Both the position numbers and the translations under genes were made by a program. Shown one piece after another: positions 1 to 5,406 of a DNA stretch of 6,176 nt (positions are counted from its first letter, which is position 1; every line of letters starts with the position of its first letter). Origin of the DNA: an uncultured Lachnospiraceae bacterium (GTDB taxonomy: Bacteria > Bacillota > Clostridia > Lachnospirales > Lachnospiraceae); assembly GCA_948468325.1 (NCBI GenBank), contig CAOKHR010000153.1, positions 1-6,176 of the forward strand, written 5' to 3'. The notes under the pieces are model-generated. The model had not been told where the DNA came from and did not search any database. It saw only the letters and a program-made list of their open reading frames with translations.

Positions 1-506
1 CCCTCTGTTTTCGGTGTATAACTTGTGTATCCGCTCATTGTCGTTCCGACTATATCTACACCAAGCTTCCAGGCATTTACTCCTTCTTCATAAGTCGATA
101 TGTCTGCCATAAGAATTGCATCCGGATATTTTGTGCGTACTTCCGTCACAAATTCACTGATGGTTTTGCCGTCTCCCCGCTTCTGATTCGTACAGTCAAG
201 CGCGATAACGTCCGAACCTGCCGCCACAAGATCATCTACTTCCTTCATCGTAGGTGTAATATAGCTTTCAAATCCGTCATATTTGACTTTTACCAGTCCG
301 ATTACAGGAAGTCCCGTCTCCTCTTTAATCGCTATCACATCGCGAATGCTGCTGGTTCGAATTGCAGGAGTGCCTGCCTGCTTTGCAGCCCTTGCCATAA
401 GGTACATAATGGATTTCTCCTCTACGTAAAGCGGCTCTCCTTTGACTGCCTGACAGGATACAATCAGCTTCCCTCTTATTTTTTCAAAAAATTCTTCTTT
501 TTTCAA
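1..506 (-). CDS. nanE: N-acetylmannosamine-6-phosphate 2-epimerase, C-terminus cut off by window edge
   Basis: This cytoplasmic TIM-barrel enzyme converts N-acetylmannosamine-6-phosphate to N-acetylglucosamine-6-phosphate, the step that joins sialic acid breakdown to amino-sugar metabolism. The visible 168 residues contain the family's N-terminal strand KLIVSCQAV (13-21), AIRTSSI (49-55), PVIGLVK (67-73) with the likely catalytic Lys73, DVIALDCT (99-106), MADIST (133-138) with Asp135, and GTTMSGYTSYTP (154-165). Full family members have about 220-235 residues, so roughly 55-65 are missing, including the strand with the conserved catalytic Glu. The start is TTG at 506-504: a GGAGG lies 6 bases upstream and no in-frame ATG or GTG is available nearby. 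It is the last visible gene of the operon, 10 bases after nanA. The reading frame is open to the window edge with no sign of damage. The family call is secure; the activity is inferred from family and context. Confidence 0.94.
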   Translation of the reverse strand, partial: MKKEEFFEKIRGKLIVSCQAVKGEPLYVEEKSIMYLMARAAKQAGTPAIRTSSIRDVIAIKEETGLPVIGLVKVKYDGFESYITPTMKEVDDLVAAGSDVIALDCTNQKRGDGKTISEFVTEVRTKYPDAILMADISTYEEGVNAWKLGVDIVGTTMSGYTSYTPKTE

Positions 507-512
507 TGCCGG

Positions 513-517
513 CCTCC
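513..517 (-). promoter_or_regulatory. Ribosome binding site of nanE, overlapping the nanA stop
   Basis: The minus strand reads TAGGAGG, so the last base of the nanA stop codon TAG is also the first base of the Shine-Dalgarno GGAGG. The site is 6 bases from TTG at 506 and fixes that unusual start. The overlap suggests ribosomes finishing nanA reinitiate at nanE. Confidence 0.85.
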
Positions 518-1434
518 TAACAATATGCCTGAATAGCTTCATCAATCATGGCTGCACATTTTTTCACCTGATCCATATCCTCCGGAAGAAGCGCAGGCAA
601 AGGCTTACGAACGCTTCCCAGCTCCAGCCCTTCACGAATCTTCATAATTTCTTTCATAACGGCATAAAGATTTCCGTGGCATGCACACATAGCATAGACA
701 ATTTCGTCTGCCGCATTCTGCACTTTTCGTGCCTCTTTGATATTTCCTGCATCTGCCAGTTCTTTTATTTTCAGATACAGCTCCGGCATAACGCCGTATG
801 TGCCGCCGATTCCTCCGTCTGCCCCCATTGCAAGTCCGGAAATAAGCTGCTCATCCGGCCCGTTAAAGACAATAAAATCTTCTCCGCCTTCCATCTTGAA
901 CATCTGAATATCCTGAACCGGCATGGAACTGTTCTTTACTGCCACTACTCTTGGATTTTTAATCATTTCCCGAAACAATGGCATCGTCAGCGCAACACCT
1001 GCGAGCTGCGGTATGTTATAAATCACAAAATCCGTATTCGGAGCCGCGGCAGAAATATCATTCCAGTAATCGGCAATTGCATACTCCGGCAAATGAAAAT
1101 AAATCGGAGGTATCGCTGCAATCGCATCTACACCAAGACTTTCCGCATGAGCTGCAAGCTCCTGGCTGTCTTTCGTGTTATTGCATGCTACATGGGCAAT
1201 CACTGTCAGTCTGCCTTCCGCAGCTTTCATCACATGCTCTAAGGTCAGCTTTCTGTCTGCAACTGTCTGATAAATACATTCACCCGATGACCCGCCGACA
1301 TAAACGCCTTTTACACCTTTTTTTATCAAATGCTTTGTTAACTGTTCTACGCGCGCCCCGTCTACTTCTCCGTTCTCGTCATAGCACGCATAAAACGCCG
1401 GGATGATTCCCTGGTATTTTTCTATATTTCTCAT
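517..1434 (-). CDS. nanA: N-acetylneuraminate lyase (sialic acid aldolase)
   Basis: Cytoplasmic class I aldolase that splits N-acetylneuraminate into N-acetylmannosamine and pyruvate. The length of 305 residues is normal for the DapA/NanA superfamily. Visible motifs are YVGGSSGE (45-52, carboxylate-binding loop), YNIP (139-142, catalytic Tyr139), VVAVKNSS (163-170, Schiff-base Lys167) and NGPDE (191-195). Asp194-Glu195 align with the sialic-acid-specific Asp191-Glu192 of the E. coli lyase, which separates it from dihydrodipicolinate synthase. Two pocket positions differ from E. coli: the SST-type loop is SS, and GGIGSTYN has become GGIGGTYG (207-214), losing the serine equivalent to E. coli Ser208. 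The N-terminal PAFYACYD also differs from the E. coli ALLTPFD. The ATG start has AAAGGAAAG about 5-7 bases upstream, overlapping the stop of the YhcH gene (11-base gap). Flanked by yhcH and nanE, it is the defining enzyme of the locus. Confidence 0.95.
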   Translation of the reverse strand: MRNIEKYQGIIPAFYACYDENGEVDGARVEQLTKHLIKKGVKGVYVGGSSGECIYQTVADRKLTLEHVMKAAEGRLTVIAHVACNNTKDSQELAAHAESLGVDAIAAIPPIYFHLPEYAIADYWNDISAAAPNTDFVIYNIPQLAGVALTMPLFREMIKNPRVVAVKNSSMPVQDIQMFKMEGGEDFIVFNGPDEQLISGLAMGADGGIGGTYGVMPELYLKIKELADAGNIKEARKVQNAADEIVYAMCACHGNLYAVMKEIMKIREGLELGSVRKPLPALLPEDMDQVKKCAAMIDEAIQAYC

Positions 1435-1445
1435 ATAACTTTCCT

Positions 1446-1910
1446 TTACTCCTGTACATCTTCCAGATAAAATTTTATAACTGCTTTTTTTACCGCTGAC
1501 GGCGTTCCTGCCGCAAGCTTTACCATATGGGCATCTTCCGGAAAAACAATAAGCGCTTTTCCCGGAGATAACCGCATATAATGTTCCGGCGCCCCCGTAA
1601 CTTCGATTAAGTCTTTCTCCTGGTCAACAGATTTTATGGAAACTTTGGAAATTTCCGAAACACCGACCATCTCTTCTCCTTCGATTGTCATTTGAATATC
1701 TGCATAGTGATTATGCGCTTCAAAAAACCCTTCATCCTCCGGGATCGTCTCATAATCGAAAACATTCATATATACTAAGTTTCCGTTTATTTCATAATGA
1801 CCGGCTCCAAAACCATCCAGCGGATGACTGCCTAAAAAATCGATTGCTTCGTCCAGATATTTTCCCAGTCCGCGGTACCGCTTTAAACTTTCCAGTTCTG
1901 CATAAATCAT
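1446..1910 (-). CDS. yhcH: YhcH/YjgK/YiaL-family (DUF386) protein, probable sialic acid anomerase (NanQ-like)
   Basis: A 154-residue cupin-like protein of the YhcH family, the usual length. The hallmark metal-site motif is FEAHNHYADIQ (63-73), with Glu64, His66, His68 and Asp71 as candidate ligands, followed by the glycine turn EGEE (77-80). A second conserved stretch, FPEDAH (123-128), brings in His128, and VKKAVIKF (140-147) is the usual C-terminal strand. E. coli YhcH (NanQ), also in a nan operon, has been reported to speed anomer interconversion of N-acetylneuraminate, giving the lyase its open-chain substrate. The same job is inferred here because the gene sits between the importer and nanA. 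It starts with ATG after GGAG, 7 bases upstream, and lies 32 bases after the second permease. The family call is firm. The exact reaction is less certain, since related proteins act on other sugars. Confidence 0.91.
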   Translation of the reverse strand: MIYAELESLKRYRGLGKYLDEAIDFLGSHPLDGFGAGHYEINGNLVYMNVFDYETIPEDEGFFEAHNHYADIQMTIEGEEMVGVSEISKVSIKSVDQEKDLIEVTGAPEHYMRLSPGKALIVFPEDAHMVKLAAGTPSAVKKAVIKFYLEDVQE

Positions 1911-1942
1911 AGAATCACTCCATTATCCTTATGGACAAAATA

Positions 1943-2848
1943 CTAACCCTTTACAGCTCCCATTGTAATTCCTTTTGTAAAATATTTCTGGAAAATTAAA
2001 AAGATTACGATAATCGGAATTGCAGCCAGCGAAGCGCCCGCCATAATCAATCCGAAATCTGTCGCATTTTCCGCCTGCAGTTTTGCAATACCAAGCGAAA
2101 TCGTCAGATTTTCCGTACTGCTTAACATAATCAGCTGCATAAAATATTCATTCCAGGAATTGATAAACGTAAAAATTGCCAGTGCGCCAATTCCAGGTTT
2201 TACCATAGGCAGCACAATCGTACAAAATGTTTTCCATTCGCTTGCGCCGTCGATTTTTGCCGCTTCCATCATTTCTCCCGGAATTCCTTCCGAAAACTGC
2301 TTCATCAAAAACACGCCAAAGGGCCATCCGACAATTGGCAGAATAACGGCCCACATTGTATTATACAAATTTAACGCCGACATCTCGCGAAGCAGCGGAA
2401 TCAGGATAACCTGTTTTGGCAGTGCCATGGCACATACGATTAAAGTAAACACGAGCTTGCGTCCGACAAACCTCTTCTTTGCCAGGGCATATCCCGCCAT
2501 CGCCGCCGTAATGCAGGTCAGGATCATAGACATCACCGACATAAAAACAGTATTTATAAGCCACCGGATTGCCCCCGGTACAATCGGCCCTGTAAATTCA
2601 ATGCCTGTAAACGGAATATGAAACTGCCAGAGCGGCGCCTGCTGTTTGCTGAATAATTTGTCATAGTTATCCAATACCCATTCATGCGGCCACCACTGCG
2701 GTGTCGTAGAATTAATTGCGGCACGCGTCTTAAAAGATCCCGTAATAATCCAATAAAGAGGAAAGAAAAATGCAATCGCAAAAATAACAATGACAATGAC
2801 AGACACTATCTTATAGCAGGTGCTGCGGTTAAATTTTGATGTTTTCAT
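1943..2848 (-). CDS. ABC sugar importer permease, MalG/UgpE-like (CUT1 family)
   Basis: Integral membrane subunit that pairs with the neighbouring permease to form the translocation channel. Its 301 residues contain about six hydrophobic segments (roughly 12-37, 97-125, 131-155, 163-183, 217-240, 268-288). The EAA loop that contacts the ATPase is clear: EAAKIDGASEWKTF (195-208) followed by IVLP (211-214). The end, KYFTKGITMGAVKG, is the classic C-terminus of MalG-type subunits. An extra-cytoplasmic stretch lies at about 40-95. The ATG start has AAGGAGGG about 8-9 bases upstream, directly after the TAA of the other permease (14-base gap), so the two subunits are probably translationally coupled. 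The gene context suggests sialic acid or a related sugar as substrate, in the manner of the pneumococcal SatABC importer; the permease sequence alone does not show specificity. Confidence 0.95.
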   Translation of the reverse strand: MKTSKFNRSTCYKIVSVIVIVIFAIAFFFPLYWIITGSFKTRAAINSTTPQWWPHEWVLDNYDKLFSKQQAPLWQFHIPFTGIEFTGPIVPGAIRWLINTVFMSVMSMILTCITAAMAGYALAKKRFVGRKLVFTLIVCAMALPKQVILIPLLREMSALNLYNTMWAVILPIVGWPFGVFLMKQFSEGIPGEMMEAAKIDGASEWKTFCTIVLPMVKPGIGALAIFTFINSWNEYFMQLIMLSSTENLTISLGIAKLQAENATDFGLIMAGASLAAIPIIVIFLIFQKYFTKGITMGAVKG

Positions 2849-2862
2849 AAATGCTTCCCTCC

Positions 2863-3759
2863 TTATTCTGATTTTGCCATTTTAAACTGCAATGCAGAAA
2901 GAACTGCAATAATAATCGCCAGAATTACGCCCATTGCATTTCCGTAGCCATAACGATACAGCTTAAACGCATTGTAGTAAATGTAATACATGATTGTATC
3001 CGTACTGTGATTTGGCCCGCCGCTGGTCAAAAGCTGAATCAGGGCAAAGCACTGAAAACTGTTGATCGTCGTAATGACAAGTATGTACAATGTCGTTGGC
3101 ATAATCTGCGGCCATTTAATTTTCCAGAAACACTGGAATTTCGTTGCTCCATCCACTTCCGCCGCTTCCACAAGCGACTGGTCTACATTATTCAATGCCG
3201 ATACATACAATACAATCGGCTGCCCCACGGAAGTCGTCAGAAGAATGATAATGATGCAGGCAAGCGCATACTTTTCATCTCCCAGCCAATTTATGTTCCG
3301 GTCCAGAACTCCCGTTTTATTTCCAATATAATTAAAAATACCATAGTAATTATTAAACATCCATCTCCATACAACGGTTACGGCAACCGATCCTGTAACG
3401 ACCGGAAGATAAAAAATTACACGGAATGCGGAGCAAATAGGACCTGTCAGATTATAAATGACAGAACTGACCCATAATGAAAAAATACAGGTAACAGGTA
3501 CAGAAACAACTACAATGATAACCGTATTCTTCAGTGCTCCAAGAAAAATACTGTCCTGAAACAATTCTTTATAATTGGAAATGCCGATAAAAATATCCTC
3601 ACGGTTCATCGTGGAATCAAAAAAACCTGTGTAAATACACATTATCATAGGATAAATCACAAACCCCACAAAGAATACAAGACTTGGAAGCATAAAAGAA
3701 TAGCCGGCCAGCGTTTCCCGACGCACCAGCGCTTTGCTCATAGGATTTTTCTTCTCCAA
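2863..3759 (-). CDS. ABC sugar importer permease, MalF/UgpA-like (CUT1 family)
   Basis: First of two membrane subunits of the importer, 298 residues, with six predicted membrane segments (roughly 20-43, 77-105, 112-135, 165-190, 222-243, 270-292). The EAA loop reads EAAEVDGATKFQCFWKI (198-214); it ends in KWP rather than the usual LP. TSGGPNHST (245-253) is the conserved periplasmic-side motif of UgpA/LacF-type subunits. Translation is called from TTG at 3759 because AGGAGG lies 7 bases before it. An internal ATG at 3741 (Met7) is a weaker alternative and would give 292 residues. It follows the binding-protein gene after 91 bases that contain a hairpin. No ATP-binding subunit is encoded in the window, which is common for CUT1 importers of Firmicutes that share one MsmK-type ATPase. 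Confidence 0.95.
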   Translation of the reverse strand: MEKKNPMSKALVRRETLAGYSFMLPSLVFFVGFVIYPMIMCIYTGFFDSTMNREDIFIGISNYKELFQDSIFLGALKNTVIIVVVSVPVTCIFSLWVSSVIYNLTGPICSAFRVIFYLPVVTGSVAVTVVWRWMFNNYYGIFNYIGNKTGVLDRNINWLGDEKYALACIIIILLTTSVGQPIVLYVSALNNVDQSLVEAAEVDGATKFQCFWKIKWPQIMPTTLYILVITTINSFQCFALIQLLTSGGPNHSTDTIMYYIYYNAFKLYRYGYGNAMGVILAIIIAVLSALQFKMAKSE

Positions 3760-3766
3760 AAAACCC

Positions 3767-3772
3767 CCTCCT
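3767..3772 (-). promoter_or_regulatory. Ribosome binding site of the MalF-like permease
   Basis: AGGAGG sits inside the longer purine run GGGAGGAGGGGG (3764-3775). It is 7 bases from TTG at 3759, which favours that start over the internal ATG at 3741. Confidence 0.75.
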
Positions 3773-3796
3773 CCCAGATAATATTTTTAGTATAAA

Positions 3797-3828
3797 CCCC
3801 TTCCCATGGCATTTTGCATGGGAAGGGG
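3797..3828 (-). terminator. Intercistronic hairpin after the binding-protein gene (partial terminator or RNA stabiliser)
   Basis: The arms CCCCTTCCCATG and CATGGGAAGGGG form a perfect 12-bp, G+C-rich stem around an 8-base loop. On the minus strand the hairpin begins 22 bases after the binding-protein stop codon. The RNA after it reads TTTATACT, a poor uridine tract, so full termination is unlikely. Such hairpins after the first gene of sugar ABC operons commonly give more binding protein than permease, by partial termination or by blocking 3' exonucleases. I see no promoter between the hairpin and the permease gene, so downstream genes should depend on read-through. Confidence 0.8.
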
Positions 3829-3850
3829 CTATTTTTCTTAACTGAATTGT

Positions 3851-5203
3851 TTACTGTGCTGCTGCCGCTGCCGCATTTGCCGTCGTAACGAATTCATCTA
3901 CTGCTGTCTTAACATCTGTTCCGCTTCCGATCTGTTGAAGCATATTCCACCATGCCGTACGAGCTTCTGCCCATCCGCCGACAACCTGATAATAGTCGCC
4001 CATGTATGGAACGAATACAGAATACTCAGTCATTAACTCATCATCCGAATAAATATTTCCAAGATCCTTTACCGGCCAGTAGCTGGATGCTTTTACGCTT
4101 TCTACTGCCTGTGTCTCATCATTTGCCATGAAATCAATGAAAGTTTTTGCTGCAGAAATCTTAGCTTCATCGCCGTTATCGAAGATACCGAATCCCCAGA
4201 TACCGCCGCAAAGCTGCGGATCACCGCTCTCTGTCGGGAATGCCATTGGAAGAACATCGAAATTGATTGCATCCGCATTGCCCTTCTCCTGCGCTACATT
4301 CCAGCAGAATGCCATGCCCAGCGTACCATTGCAGAACAGGTTGATCTCATCGCCGCCAGCGATGGATGAATCAAATTTGATACCTTCCATGCTGTTTAAC
4401 AGTTCAAGCGCTTTGATGTTCTCATCACTGCCTGCTGTATATTCTGTATGCTCTGCGTTTGTAAATGTTCCGCCGTATAAGTTGTTTACTAATGCACGTG
4501 TTCCCTGGTCACCGCCCTGGCCGCTGCAATATACTGCGCCAACGTCTGTCTGACCGGAATCATAAACTGCCTTTACTGCCTTCTGGAAATTTTCCGTTGT
4601 CCATGTACGTGTCTCTTCATCAAGATACTGAAGCGCATCCGCTGCTTCAAACATATCTCTGTTGATTGCCATTGTGTGTGCCGTCATACAAAGCGGATAC
4701 TCATAAAATACACCATTTGCATCCTGACATGCATTCTCAACAGAATCATAAATAGCTTCTTTTGCATCATCTGTCCACAAATCAGCAAGGTCAACCATCA
4801 ATCCTTTTGCTCCCCAGTTTGCAACAAGACGTTCCGGCCCTTCCAAAACGATGTCCGGCGCCTGGCCTCCCTCAATTGCCGTATTGATCTGATCATCACC
4901 ATTGGTGTAATCCAGATACTCTACCGTTACGTTAATGTCCGGATGAGCTGTTTCAAAATTCGAAATTAATCCGTCTACAGTAGCGGAATCACCCCAGTTT
5001 CCAATCGGATATGTCCACAGTGTAATGTCCGTACTTTCTGCAGAATCTCCGCCAGCAGGCTCTGCGTCATTGTTGCTTTCCGTTGACGGTGTGGCTGCGT
5101 TGTCATCTGCATTTTTCTGTGTGTCAGAACTACTTCCACACGCAGCAACTGAAACTGCCATAATAAGGCTTAAAGTCAGCGCTGCAATCTTACGATATTT
5201 CAT
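3851..5203 (-). CDS. Sugar ABC importer solute-binding lipoprotein (family 1), probable sialic acid receptor
   Basis: Extracellular receptor that captures the sugar and hands it to the two permeases. The 450-residue product starts with a lipoprotein signal: MKYRKI, a hydrophobic core and the lipobox SVAAC with the lipid-carrying Cys22. A flexible Ser/Asn/Asp/Glu/Ala-rich linker follows (about 23-57). The fold begins at DITLWTYPIGNW, and NFETAHPDINVTVEYL and GGQAPDIVLEGP are typical of family 1 (CUT1) binding proteins. The C-terminus is alanine-rich. The start is ATG at 5203, with AAGGAGG 7 bases upstream; an in-frame GTG at 5224 would translate the ribosome site itself as KKGGKS and is rejected. 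It is the first gene of the operon, behind a strong promoter. Context makes sialic acid or 2,7-anhydro-sialic acid the likely ligand, as for SatA and the Ruminococcus gnavus receptor, but the sequence alone does not decide between them. Confidence 0.94.
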   Translation of the reverse strand: MKYRKIAALTLSLIMAVSVAACGSSSDTQKNADDNAATPSTESNNDAEPAGGDSAESTDITLWTYPIGNWGDSATVDGLISNFETAHPDINVTVEYLDYTNGDDQINTAIEGGQAPDIVLEGPERLVANWGAKGLMVDLADLWTDDAKEAIYDSVENACQDANGVFYEYPLCMTAHTMAINRDMFEAADALQYLDEETRTWTTENFQKAVKAVYDSGQTDVGAVYCSGQGGDQGTRALVNNLYGGTFTNAEHTEYTAGSDENIKALELLNSMEGIKFDSSIAGGDEINLFCNGTLGMAFCWNVAQEKGNADAINFDVLPMAFPTESGDPQLCGGIWGFGIFDNGDEAKISAAKTFIDFMANDETQAVESVKASSYWPVKDLGNIYSDDELMTEYSVFVPYMGDYYQVVGGWAEARTAWWNMLQQIGSGTDVKTAVDEFVTTANAAAAAAQ

Positions 5204-5210
5204 ACTTTTT

Positions 5211-5217
5211 CCTCCTT
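5211..5217 (-). promoter_or_regulatory. Ribosome binding site of the binding-protein gene
   Basis: AAGGAGG is followed by the 7-base spacer AAAAAGT and ATG at 5203. This sets the start and rules out the upstream GTG at 5224, whose frame runs through the site. Confidence 0.9.
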
Positions 5218-5222
5218 TTTTC

Positions 5223-5247
5223 ACATAATCAGCTTTTCAGATTATGT
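5223..5247 (-). repeat. Inverted repeat in the leader of the binding-protein gene
   Basis: The arms ACATAATC and GATTATGT are perfect 8-bp complements around a 9-base loop. The repeat lies downstream of the predicted minus-strand start site (near 5256) and ends 5 bases before the Shine-Dalgarno. It could be a DNA operator that blocks transcription or a weak hairpin in the mRNA leader. The stem is AT-rich, so an operator is somewhat more likely; both roles are inference. Confidence 0.5.
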
Positions 5248-5262
5248 ATATTTCACGATTCT

Positions 5263-5291
5263 ATTCTACATTCTCACCTGTTTTTTGTCAA
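5263..5291 (-). promoter_or_regulatory. Promoter of the transporter-nan operon (sigma-A type)
   Basis: TTGACA (5291-5286), a perfect -35 box, is followed by a 17-base spacer and TAGAAT (5268-5263), one mismatch from the -10 consensus. Transcription should begin near 5256, giving a leader of about 53 bases. The upstream DNA is very AT-rich and may act as an UP element. A promoter this close to consensus probably needs repression rather than activation for control. Confidence 0.88.
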
Positions 5292-5312
5292 TCTTTATTT
5301 AAAATTCTTAGA

Positions 5313-5329
5313 TTTCAAATAAATTGAAA
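5313..5329. repeat. Inverted repeat TTTCAA-N5-TTGAAA between the divergent promoters
   Basis: A perfect 6-bp-arm inverted repeat with a 5-base AT spacer. It lies about 22 bases upstream of the minus-strand -35 box and about 17 bases upstream of the plus-strand -35 box, so a dimeric regulator bound here could affect both promoters. The region is very AT-rich, so chance symmetry is possible. Confidence 0.35.
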
Positions 5330-5346
5330 AAAATTTTTTATATATA

Positions 5347-5375
5347 TTGCACAAATCCTAAATATGCTTTACTAT
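5347..5375 (+). promoter_or_regulatory. Candidate promoter of the divergent kinase gene
   Basis: TTGCAC (5347-5352), a 17-base spacer and TACTAT (5370-5375) match the sigma-A pattern at 3 and 4 of 6 positions. The spacing is ideal and an A/T tract, AAAAAATTTTTT (5328-5339), lies just upstream. Transcription would begin near 5382, leaving about 25 bases before the ATG. It is clearly weaker than the opposing promoter. Confidence 0.55.
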
Positions 5376-5406
5376 TAAGACTACAGATGAAATAAGGAGG
5401 CCAAGC

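Noticed and set aside
676..1406. Two long plus-strand open frames opposite nanA
   Set aside because: They lie inside a gene with clear family motifs, resemble no family I know, and have compositions typical of antisense reading.
1915..1923. Mini-frame ATG GAG TGA between the second permease and yhcH
   Set aside because: Only two codons, with AAGGA too close to the ATG. The GGAG within it serves as the yhcH ribosome site.
2148..2796. Open frames in other frames and on the other strand within the MalG-like permease gene
   Set aside because: Shadows of a well-supported membrane protein gene; no ribosome sites or recognisable domains.
3776..3796. Possible -10 boxes (TATACT, TATTAT) after the hairpin, as an internal promoter
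   Set aside because: No -35-like sequence lies at a suitable distance upstream; that position falls within the G-rich hairpin arm.
5204..5224. Seven-codon N-terminal extension of the binding protein from GTG at 5224
   Set aside because: Those codons are the ribosome site itself (KKGGKS). ATG at 5203 has ideal spacing and gives a normal lipoprotein signal peptide.
5231..5247. Catabolite-repression (cre) site in the leader
   Set aside because: The best stretch lacks the central CG and the symmetric flanks of the cre consensus.
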